Positions 1 through 5,254 of a stretch of 5,254 bases of DNA are shown here, in pieces. Every line of letters begins with the position of its first letter. Within the stretch, counting starts at the first letter, position 1. Both the position numbers and the translations under genes were made by a program. The notes under the pieces were generated by a model. That model did no database searches and was not told the origin of the DNA. It saw nothing but the letters and a program-made list of their open reading frames with translations. The stretch spans positions 1 through 5,254 of the forward strand of contig JAJZOS010000069.1 of NCBI GenBank assembly GCA_021851985.1, in the 5' to 3' direction. The DNA is from Microcaldota archaeon. GTDB taxonomy: Archaea; Micrarchaeota; Micrarchaeia; Micrarchaeales; CABMGC01.

Positions 1-605
1 ATGGATGCATTATCGTAGCGGTTTTCTTTAGGAACTTGAGCCAATGCATCTCTTATTATGCTTTCATCTGATTGCGATAGCAATCCCGCCTTGGCAATCG
101 GTTTGTATGACAGCACGAAATTCAGCAATTCTGGCAGGTCTGGATAATCGTTTGACAATTCAACTAGGATTTTTGATGGTGTTTCTTGCCTTACCTTCAT
201 TCCAATATCGTTATAGACCATCCCAAGAAGGTTGCTGTATCCCATCAGCATGACTATTTTCTTAATTGCGAACATTAGCTTTTTGATTGATTCTATATTG
301 AGAATGTCCAGGGGTTTCAAATCATTCCTTGCTTCATTTTTGCTTATGTAGTCTGAATATCCTCTAATCATTTCTTCATGTTGCTCGATTAGATTAGATA
401 TAAGGAACATGCTGCGTTCCTCTTCCTTGTTTTCAGGGTCCAGCGTTAGCACCTGGCCGTTTACTTTCATCCTGCCCTCCTTTATTTCATTATCCAAGGC
501 AGTTATGGCCAGATTTTTAAGTTCTTCCTTTATTTTGAGCACCAGATCCTGGCATATGATCCATGCCGCCATATTCTCCTTTCCATTATTTGTATTCTGC
601 TTCAT
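1..605 (-). CDS. Unrecognised helical protein, 3' end cut by the window edge
   Basis: An open frame runs from an ATG at 605-603 to the left edge without a stop, giving 201 visible residues. I do not recognise the family. The protein is rich in Lys, Glu, Asp and Leu/Ile and looks mostly alpha-helical. Residues 13-43 form a likely amphipathic helix, and residues 105-130 (IKKLMFAIKKIVMLMGYSNL onward) are a more hydrophobic helical stretch, but lysines interrupt it and I do not call a membrane segment. No signal peptide, Cys pair or nucleotide-binding motif is visible. The start overlaps the stop of the upstream threonine-synthase-like gene as ATGA, so the two are probably co-transcribed and translationally coupled. 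An alternative in-frame ATG at 572-570 (residue 12) has a stronger purine-rich Shine-Dalgarno just before it, and the true start could be there. The reality of the gene is well supported by uninterrupted coding frame and coupling; its function is unknown. Confidence 0.8.
   Translation of the reverse strand, partial: MKQNTNNGKENMAAWIICQDLVLKIKEELKNLAITALDNEIKEGRMKVNGQVLTLDPENKEEERSMFLISNLIEQHEEMIRGYSDYISKNEARNDLKPLDILNIESIKKLMFAIKKIVMLMGYSNLLGMVYNDIGMKVRQETPSKILVELSNDYPDLPELLNFVLSYKPIAKAGLLSQSDESIIRDALAQVPKENRYDNAS
576..584 (-). promoter_or_regulatory. Shine-Dalgarno-like GGAAAGGAG before the alternative start
   Basis: On the minus strand GGAAAGGAG lies three bases upstream of the in-frame ATG at 572-570. 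It is a better match to the anti-Shine-Dalgarno than the weak GGCGGT upstream of the ATG at 605-603, but the spacing is short. It matters because it decides between a 201-residue and a 190-residue visible N-terminal fragment. The upstream ATG is favoured by its ATGA overlap with the preceding stop; neither is proven. Confidence 0.35.
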
Positions 606-1660
606 ATATTACCGCCGCTTATTATGGCAACTGTAACCCCATTAATTCCGATTTTGTCCTTTATCTTTTCGTATGCAGCAAATGACGCAACGCCGCCCAA
701 TTCCGCAATTATGCCCTTTTCCTTGTAAAGCTTTTCTTTAGACCTTTCCATTTCGTTATCCGTAACTGCCACTGCCATGCCCATTGTCTTATTCAGCCCT
801 TCTAGGGCCTGCACTCCAAAGGTTGGAAACCCTACAGCTATTGCATCCGCCTTTGTTTTAGGAATGCGGTATTTAATTCCGCTTTTAGAATTAAATGCAT
901 CCACCACTGGTGAACACCCTTTTGCTTCTACAGCTATGAGCCGCGGTAATTTTTTTATGCGCCCGGATGCTTTCATTTCCTTCAGGCCCTTGTATATCCC
1001 TGAAAAAAGCGTTGCATTCCCGACAGGTATTATAATGTTGGCAACCTCGGGCAGATTTTGCATTATCTCGTATGCCATAAGCTTCTGCCCCTCTTTTCTA
1101 TAGCAATAATCGCCAGACAGGAAGAATCCTTTTTTTCTTGAATATAGCGCCGCCGTATCAAGTGCCTTATTGAAGTCCCCATCTACCATCTTTATAACGG
1201 CATCGTTAGTCGATTTTATGTCGTATATCTTGTCTTTGTTTGCATTGCTGCTTATGAATATATGGGCGCGGATGCCGTATAATTTAGAATAATAGGCTAT
1301 TGAATATGCCATATTGCCCGTTGATGCACATACCACATCCTTATATCCGTATTCGTATGCCTTTGCCACTTCTATTACCGAGCCTAAATCCTTGAATGAC
1401 CCGGTTTGGCTTCTTAGTTCAAGCTTTAAAAAAAGCCCCGAGTCTTCAGACGCCACCATATCGGTACCGCCTACTGCATAATGCTTATATGTGCCTTTGG
1501 GCAGGGCACTTTCGAAGTCCCAGAATGATCTGCCATTAGGCATTGCAATCCTGCCGGCATATACCACTTCCAGGATACCGTTGCATCTGGCACATACCTG
1601 ACTGGCGTATGCACTGTCATATTCAGCGCCGCATTGAAGGCATTCCAGCTTATAATCCAT
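602..1660 (-). CDS. thrC: Threonine synthase-like PLP-dependent enzyme with N-terminal zinc ribbon
   Basis: The 352-residue product is a fold-type II PLP enzyme. Threonine synthase converts O-phosphohomoserine to threonine and phosphate in the cytoplasm, the last step from aspartate. Visible features in order: a zinc-ribbon with Cys7-x2-Cys10 and Cys23-x2-Cys26; the PLP-lysine motif TGSFKDLG with Lys90; the ASTGN loop at 112-116; YRKEGQKLMAYEI at 187-199, close to the YR-EGQKT-AFEI stretch typical of ThrC; the glycine-rich PVGNATL phosphate loop at 212-218; and a C-terminal SGGNI. Length fits archaeal and mycobacterial-type ThrC (about 350-360). Oddities: the usual NPTGSFKDRG reads SQTGSFKDLG, and SGGNI at the end is more like threonine dehydratase than the TGxGLK of ThrC. 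Relatives such as cysteate synthase also carry the ribbon, so substrate is not certain. The ATG at 1660 opens the frame close behind a TATA-like region; the stop overlaps the next gene. Confidence 0.82.
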   Translation of the reverse strand: MDYKLECLQCGAEYDSAYASQVCARCNGILEVVYAGRIAMPNGRSFWDFESALPKGTYKHYAVGGTDMVASEDSGLFLKLELRSQTGSFKDLGSVIEVAKAYEYGYKDVVCASTGNMAYSIAYYSKLYGIRAHIFISSNANKDKIYDIKSTNDAVIKMVDGDFNKALDTAALYSRKKGFFLSGDYCYRKEGQKLMAYEIMQNLPEVANIIIPVGNATLFSGIYKGLKEMKASGRIKKLPRLIAVEAKGCSPVVDAFNSKSGIKYRIPKTKADAIAVGFPTFGVQALEGLNKTMGMAVAVTDNEMERSKEKLYKEKGIIAELGGVASFAAYEKIKDKIGINGVTVAIISGGNI

Positions 1661-1679
1661 ACGCTTACCGCAAATATTA

Positions 1680-1691
1680 AATTTGCAAATT
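1680..1691. repeat. 12-bp perfect palindrome AATTTGCAAATT, possible operator
   Basis: AATTTGCAAATT is its own reverse complement and lies almost in the middle of the divergent intergenic region. A further copy of the half-site GCAAAT at 1670-1675 makes a second inverted repeat with ATTTGC at 1681-1686 (GCAAATATTAAATTTGC), so three alternating half-sites occur in 21 bases. This is the arrangement expected of a dimeric regulator's binding site overlapping two promoters. AT-rich sequence raises the chance of accidental palindromes, so the operator role is an inference. Confidence 0.4.
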
Positions 1692-1705
1692 ATAAATTAA
1701 TAATA

Positions 1706-1710
1706 GGTGG
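1706..1710 (+). promoter_or_regulatory. Ribosome binding site GGTGG that fixes the hydrolase start
   Basis: GGTGG stands four bases before the ATG at 1715 and matches the GGTG core complementary to the archaeal 16S rRNA 3' end. The frame stays open upstream to an ATG at 1634, but that start would lie inside the opposing thrC-like gene and on the far side of the TATA-like boxes, so 1715 is preferred. Confidence 0.6.
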
Positions 1711-1714
1711 TATT

Positions 1715-2308
1715 ATGGAAGCCAGGGATAATAAAAAAATTTATGACAGCATCGAAGATATATTAGATAAAAGGCATTCGGCGCTCGTAGTCTGGGATGT
1801 ACAAAACATGCTCGTAGACCGGATATTCAACAGGGATGAGTTTAAAGATAAGCTGAATGCAACGATATCTGCTGCAAGGAATTCGGATGTGCCAGTATTT
1901 TTTACTAAGATAACGCCTTTGCCTAGCAGGTATGAGTCACGCGTTAGGCTGAGCAGTGCACACAGATGGGACATGTCTAAAATTCCTGCAGATGCATTCG
2001 AATTGACCATAGTGCCGGAAAAAAATGATGTAGTCCTTAATAAAAATACCGCAAGCATATTTGTAGGCACAAATTTTGAAATGATGGTAAGGAATGCAGG
2101 TATTGAAAGCCTCGTTTTTACTGGAATAGCTACTGAAATTGGAGTAGAATCTAGTGCAAGGGACGCATTGAACCGTGGATTCTTCCCCGTGGTAGTGCAA
2201 GATGCGGTTTCATCGGCAGACAAGGATGCCCATGAAAGATCATTGGCCAACATGAAGAATATGCTGAGCGTGATATCGGTGGAAGAGCTGCTTAAGGCAT
2301 GGAAATGA
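1715..2308 (+). CDS. Isochorismatase-family hydrolase lacking the catalytic cysteine
   Basis: The 197-residue product is a single-domain, soluble member of the isochorismatase/cysteine-hydrolase fold, typical in length for the family. Seen: the first strand with Asp28 in ALVVWDVQNML; Lys110 in VLNKNTASIFVGT, the second usual catalytic residue; and the third-motif segment TGIATEIGVESSARDA at 136-151. In nicotinamidases and most amidases of this fold that segment carries the nucleophilic Cys (TDxCV); here the position is Gly143 (codon GGA). Isochorismatases such as EntB and PhzD also have Gly there and use the Asp for vinyl-ether hydrolysis, so an EntB/PhzD-like reaction fits better than amide hydrolysis. 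No siderophore or phenazine genes are nearby, and the substrate is unknown. It is transcribed alone, divergent from the thrC-like gene and convergent with mqo. Confidence 0.85.
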   Translation: MEARDNKKIYDSIEDILDKRHSALVVWDVQNMLVDRIFNRDEFKDKLNATISAARNSDVPVFFTKITPLPSRYESRVRLSSAHRWDMSKIPADAFELTIVPEKNDVVLNKNTASIFVGTNFEMMVRNAGIESLVFTGIATEIGVESSARDALNRGFFPVVVQDAVSSADKDAHERSLANMKNMLSVISVEELLKAWK

Positions 2309-2323
2309 TATATTTATTTAGGG
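2309..2323 (+). terminator. Short T-rich convergent junction, possible terminator
   Basis: Only 15 bases (TATATTTATTTAGGG) separate the stops of two converging genes. The T-rich run could act as an archaeal intrinsic terminator for the plus-strand hydrolase, but it is short, interrupted, and there is no hairpin. No equivalent T-run serves the minus-strand gene here, since its strand reads CCCTAAATAAATATA. Confidence 0.2.
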
Positions 2324-3655
2324 TCATGTGTGGCCGAGGGCGGATTCATATTTTTCCTTGTTGAACTTGAGCCCTATGCTTTTTGATACGTAAAGCGCAT
2401 CTTCCAAGGCGCTGGAAAGTGCAGATGTTGCGCCAGGAGATGGAGTTACATTGAATATTATGCCATCTCCCTTGATCTTAGATGCACCAAGAGATAATGC
2501 CCTTTTGTTTTCGTCTATTATTTGCGGCCTTATGCCGCCGATGTTGCCGGCAAACGTAAGATTTGAATACCTCAATGATGGCACTATTACGGATGCCTCA
2601 TTCTTCAGAAACTTGTACTGCCCTATGACCGGCACGCTATAAAGCATGTTTTTCCTTATTATCCTACGTATGTCCTTGTTTAAAAGTATCTTGAAAAGGC
2701 TGCTTATCGTAGGAGCATCAAAATCGAATGTCCTTATGTAATCCAATGATGTACCGTTATGTCTGCGCTCCAGTTGAATGGGCAATGTGACTGTAGGCCC
2801 AAACCGGGTTATTGCAGGATTTGTTATGTCCGGATCGCCATGTATGGCAGCGAAAGGTATGCCGCCTTTTTGAACCCTGTACACCTTGCCATTGAGGACG
2901 CGTTTTGATGTGTAGAAATTGCCACCCACTGAAAGTATAGATAGGTTCTTGTCGTATCCCATTGATTTGGCAAAAAATAGGCTGTATGTGCCAGAAGCAA
3001 ATATCACGAATCTTGAGTTGAATGTGTGCTTATCCGTAAATACGGTGTATCCGTCTGGGCTTTTTTTAACCTTCTTCACAGCGGTATCAAATAATATGTG
3101 CGTATGGGCTTTGCCTTTTCCGAATGAATTCTCGACATATGAAAGAGTGAGCTTTCCATAGTCGACCATATAACCTTTATCCGACAGCAATGCAAAAATC
3201 TTTTCTTTTGGATTGCGTTTATATGTTATGTTTGGCTCAATCGTTGAGATCTCTTTCTTGCCTATAGCTTTCAGCCCGGGAAATAACTCCTTTATCTTAG
3301 ACGAATATATCTTTTCCAGCGCTTCTATTTCCTCTTCACCTACGCCAAGCACCATCTTCTGGCAGCTTTCTAATAGACCTTTGCGCTTGCTTTTTGGCAA
3401 CATATTCACATAATTGAGAACCTTTTCTGCTGTAGCTTTGGTCTCCTTTGCTTTTTCGTATGTGTAGTTGGTTTCTATATCTCCAAAATGTAAAGTCTGG
3501 CTGTTATTAATGCTGTTTGAATTAAGCTTAGCCAGCGCACCATATTTTTCTATCAACAGTATTTTGTCGGTATTAGTATAGTTGCTTAGTGTGTATAATA
3601 GTGCTGCACCAGTTATGCCTCCCCCTACAATTATTATGTCGTAATTTTTATCCAT
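2324..3655 (-). CDS. mqo: Malate:quinone oxidoreductase, short Helicobacter-like type
   Basis: The 443-residue product is an FAD-dependent oxidoreductase (COG0579-type) that oxidises malate to oxaloacetate and passes electrons to the membrane quinone pool as a peripheral membrane protein. Seen: N-terminal dinucleotide-binding fold VGGGITG (Gly11, Gly13, Gly16) with Glu36 ending the second strand; the family signature NSQTLHFGDIETNYT at 51-65; MVLGVGEEE at 101-109; FVIFASGTYSL at 216-226; IPFAAIHGDPD at 266-276; and TPSPGAT at 404-410 near the C-terminus. From memory these blocks match the roughly 450-residue Mqo of Helicobacter pylori far better than the roughly 550-residue E. coli Mqo. L-2-hydroxyglutarate oxidase is a related alternative but the IETNYT and HGDPD blocks favour Mqo. 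It follows the aconitase gene by 17 bases, so it is probably co-transcribed with it. The ATG at 3655 is supported by a GTGAT site and by the FAD motif starting at residue 7. Confidence 0.88.
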   Translation of the reverse strand: MDKNYDIIIVGGGITGAALLYTLSNYTNTDKILLIEKYGALAKLNSNSINNSQTLHFGDIETNYTYEKAKETKATAEKVLNYVNMLPKSKRKGLLESCQKMVLGVGEEEIEALEKIYSSKIKELFPGLKAIGKKEISTIEPNITYKRNPKEKIFALLSDKGYMVDYGKLTLSYVENSFGKGKAHTHILFDTAVKKVKKSPDGYTVFTDKHTFNSRFVIFASGTYSLFFAKSMGYDKNLSILSVGGNFYTSKRVLNGKVYRVQKGGIPFAAIHGDPDITNPAITRFGPTVTLPIQLERRHNGTSLDYIRTFDFDAPTISSLFKILLNKDIRRIIRKNMLYSVPVIGQYKFLKNEASVIVPSLRYSNLTFAGNIGGIRPQIIDENKRALSLGASKIKGDGIIFNVTPSPGATSALSSALEDALYVSKSIGLKFNKEKYESALGHT

Positions 3656-3660
3656 TGCAA

Positions 3661-3665
3661 ATCAC
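3661..3665 (-). promoter_or_regulatory. Ribosome binding site GTGAT for mqo
   Basis: On the minus strand GTGAT lies five bases before the ATG at 3655-3653, inside the 17-base gap after the aconitase stop. It pairs with the AUCAC of the archaeal 16S rRNA 3' end. The gap leaves no evident room for a separate promoter, which supports read-through from the aconitase gene. Confidence 0.5.
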
Positions 3666-3672
3666 ATGGCGA

Positions 3673-5254
3673 TTATGATCCATATGCTATATTTTTAAGG
3701 ACATAGTTCAGTATGCCGCCAGCCTTGAAATATTCCATTTCCATATCGGTGTCTATCCTGCTCTTAAGCGAAACCGATTTTTGGGCGCCGTCTTTAGAAT
3801 CATAGTACAGCATCTCCAGCGTATCGCGCGGCTTCATAGAACTCGGAAGTTTTATTGTAATCTCCTTTCCATAATCTATGGCGAGAGATTTTGCGTCGTC
3901 TTTGCCGTTGAATTGAATTGGCAGGATGCCCATCCCTATAAGATTGCTCCTGTGTATCCTTTCGAAGCTCTTTGCTATGACGGCCTTTACGCCTATAAGC
4001 GCGGGCCCCTTTGCGGCCCAGTCCCTGGAACTTCCTGATCCATATTCTATGCCCCCAAATACTACAAGTGGAATCCCCATCCTCTTGTATTTTATTGCTG
4101 CCTCGTATATAGGCATCTCATCCCCATCAGGATAGTATATCGTATACCCACCTTCTCTTCCATTTAACATGAGATTTTTGATCCTGTTGTTCGCGAATGT
4201 GCCGCGCATCATGACTTCGTGATTGCCCCTGCGGGCGCCATATGTATTGAAATCTTTTTGCTCTACCCCTTTTTCAATCAAATACTTGCCAGCTGGGCTG
4301 TCCTTCCCAATTGCACCTGCAGGGGATATGTGGTCTGTGGATACAGAATCGCCGAATACTGCAAGGATTTTGGCCCCGGATATATCTTTTATTGGACTTT
4401 GAACGTTCTTTAGTTCCAAGCCATCGAAGAAAGGCGGCTTTCGTATGTACGTGCTGGTTTCATCCCACTTGAATATTGCGCCAGATGGAGAATCAATCGC
4501 ATTCCAGTATTCGTTCACGTCATACATCTTGCTTCCATATTCATCGTGGAACAGTGATATCGAAACATATTCGTTGGTCATTTTCTTTATCTCTGCGTCT
4601 GATGGCCATACGTCCTTCAGATAGACAGGAGTCCCGTCAGATGACATGCCAAGAGGGTCTTTTGTAAGGTCTTTTAGGACATTGCCAGCTATAGCGTATG
4701 CGACCACCAGCGGAGGAGACATCAGGTAGTTTGCCCTTACATCCCTATGAATTCTAGCTTCGTAATTCCTATTTCCGGAAAGCACTGCTGCGACGTCAAG
4801 GCCATTTCCGTTTATGGTGTCGCTCTGCTTGTCTATAAGTGGCCCGCTGTTGCCTATGCACGTGGTGCATCCGTATCCGACTAGGTCGAAACCAAGCTTT
4901 TCGAGAGGTTCCATCAAGCCTGCTTTTTTGAGATAATCTGTGACAACACGCGATCCGGGAGCCAAGCTGGTCTTAACCTTCCTTGTGTCTACTTTGAGGC
5001 CTTTTTCAATTGCTTTCTTTGCCAGTAGCCCTGCACCTATCATGACGGAAGGATTGCTCGTATTGGTGCAGCTCGTTATGGCTGCAATGACTATGTCGCC
5101 GTCTGAAAGCTTCACGTCATAATCTCCATATTTGATGATGGTGCTCTTTTGCGATTCGTGCATGGGTGCGTCCTTTATTGCGCCATTGCCCGGGCCTTGG
5201 CTTTCGCTGGACCATCTAGTATAGTCCTTGCCGTTTATCTTATGGTCAGGCTGG
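3673..5254 (-). CDS. acnA: Aconitate hydratase (AcnA/IRP type), 5' end cut by the window edge
   Basis: The frame is open from the right edge to a TAA at 3675-3673 and shows the last 526 residues of a protein normally about 890-900 long. Aconitase interconverts citrate and isocitrate through cis-aconitate with a [4Fe-4S] cluster in the cytoplasm. All three cluster cysteines are present: Cys62 in TSCTNTSNP and Cys129/Cys132 in GYGCTTCIGNSGP (numbering from the edge), spaced as in E. coli AcnA. Next come LSGNRNYEARIH at 158-169, then the linker with STYIRKPPFF, and the swivel domain with GDSVSTDHISPAG at 301-313, YGARRGNHEVMMRGTF at 338-353, YGSGSSRDWA at 404-413 and SFERIHRSNLIGMGI. This order (cluster domain, then swivel) is AcnA/IRP type, not AcnB. 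An internal ATG at 5163 is not the start, because 30 further codons are open upstream and the cluster domain would be truncated. Downstream mqo is in the same direction. Confidence 0.96.
   Translation of the reverse strand, partial: QPDHKINGKDYTRWSSESQGPGNGAIKDAPMHESQKSTIIKYGDYDVKLSDGDIVIAAITSCTNTSNPSVMIGAGLLAKKAIEKGLKVDTRKVKTSLAPGSRVVTDYLKKAGLMEPLEKLGFDLVGYGCTTCIGNSGPLIDKQSDTINGNGLDVAAVLSGNRNYEARIHRDVRANYLMSPPLVVAYAIAGNVLKDLTKDPLGMSSDGTPVYLKDVWPSDAEIKKMTNEYVSISLFHDEYGSKMYDVNEYWNAIDSPSGAIFKWDETSTYIRKPPFFDGLELKNVQSPIKDISGAKILAVFGDSVSTDHISPAGAIGKDSPAGKYLIEKGVEQKDFNTYGARRGNHEVMMRGTFANNRIKNLMLNGREGGYTIYYPDGDEMPIYEAAIKYKRMGIPLVVFGGIEYGSGSSRDWAAKGPALIGVKAVIAKSFERIHRSNLIGMGILPIQFNGKDDAKSLAIDYGKEITIKLPSSMKPRDTLEMLYYDSKDGAQKSVSLKSRIDTDMEMEYFKAGGILNYVLKNIAYGS

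Larger units (their letters stand above)
1661..1714. promoter_or_regulatory. Divergent promoter region between the thrC-like gene and the hydrolase gene
   Basis: This 54-base gap separates two divergently transcribed starts and is far more AT-rich than the flanking genes. TATA-like candidates are AAATATTAAAT around 1672-1682 for the plus-strand gene, which would place a start of transcription just before the GGTGG at 1706-1710, and AATTTATAAT on the minus strand around 1690-1700, which would give a very short leader before the ATG at 1660. Both assignments are inferred from the usual 22-27 base TATA-to-start distance in archaea. The candidate boxes flank or overlap a palindrome at 1680-1691, so one regulator could affect both directions. 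Confidence 0.55.

Noticed and set aside
44..636. Two short plus-strand open frames (44-253 and 409-636) that might be small membrane proteins
   Set aside because: They lie opposite a continuous minus-strand frame of 201 codons coupled to the upstream gene; their hydrophobic look comes from reading Lys/Glu-rich codons in reverse.
777..1103. 108-codon open frame on the plus strand inside the thrC-like gene
   Set aside because: Antisense to a conserved enzyme, Pro/Ser/Phe-rich composition typical of a reverse-strand shadow, no supporting context.
1634..1714. In-frame ATG at 1634 that would extend the hydrolase by 27 residues
   Set aside because: The extension would run through the start of the opposing thrC-like gene and the AT-rich promoter region, encodes no family-like sequence, and the ATG at 1715 has GGTGG four bases upstream.
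1741..2253. 170-codon open frame on the minus strand inside the hydrolase gene
   Set aside because: It lies wholly antisense to a gene with clear family motifs; its translation shows no recognisable domain and no ribosome binding site was evident. It is a shadow frame.
5161..5163. ATG at 5163 as the start of the aconitase gene
   Set aside because: The frame stays open for 30 more codons to the window edge, and a start here would lack about 400 residues of the family's N-terminal domains; the gene is cut by the window, not truncated in nature as far as can be seen.
1..5254. CRISPR array, tRNA or rRNA gene, insertion sequence, toxin-antitoxin pair or other accessory system
   Set aside because: Nearly all bases are in five protein genes, and the only non-coding gaps are 54, 15 and 17 bases; no direct repeats with regular spacing or terminal inverted repeats were seen by eye.

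Overview
The window looks like ordinary housekeeping metabolism from a compact archaeal genome. Reasons: start codons are preceded by GGTG/GTGAT-type Shine-Dalgarno sequences (complementary to the archaeal 16S rRNA 3' end), the one divergent promoter region is very AT-rich with TATA-like boxes, the codons favour ATA and AGG/AGA, and genes are separated by 15-55 bases or overlap. The lineage cannot be fixed from this sequence. A small-genome acidophile-type archaeon (Micrarchaeota- or Thermoplasmatales-like) is a guess from the gene content.

Layout, left to right. (1) Positions 1-605, minus strand: the N-terminal 201 residues of an unrecognised, mostly helical, charged protein that runs off the left edge. 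(2) 602-1660, minus: a threonine-synthase-like PLP enzyme with an N-terminal zinc ribbon; its stop overlaps the start of gene 1 in an ATGA. (3) 1661-1714: a divergent promoter region with a 12-bp perfect palindrome and repeated GCAAAT half-sites. (4) 1715-2308, plus: an isochorismatase-fold hydrolase with glycine in place of the catalytic cysteine. (5) 2309-2323: a 15-base convergent junction. (6) 2324-3655, minus: a malate:quinone oxidoreductase of the short, Helicobacter-like type. (7) 3673-5254, minus: the C-terminal 526 residues of an AcnA-type aconitase that runs off the right edge, 17 bases upstream of gene 6.

How they fit together: aconitase and Mqo form an evident two-gene TCA-cycle transcription unit (citrate to isocitrate; malate to oxaloacetate with electrons passed to the quinone pool). 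Oxaloacetate feeds aspartate and hence threonine, so the threonine-synthase-like gene is loosely connected, but it lies in a separate transcription unit with the unknown gene. The hydrolase is transcribed alone and may share regulation with the threonine-synthase-like unit through the divergent promoter.

I looked for an unusual system (repeats, CRISPR, mobile element, toxin-antitoxin, RNA genes) and saw none. The points worth a second look are the divergent operator-like palindrome, the cysteine-less hydrolase, the divergent active-site loop of the threonine-synthase-like protein and the unknown coupled gene. No gene-free stretch longer than 300 bases exists in the window.
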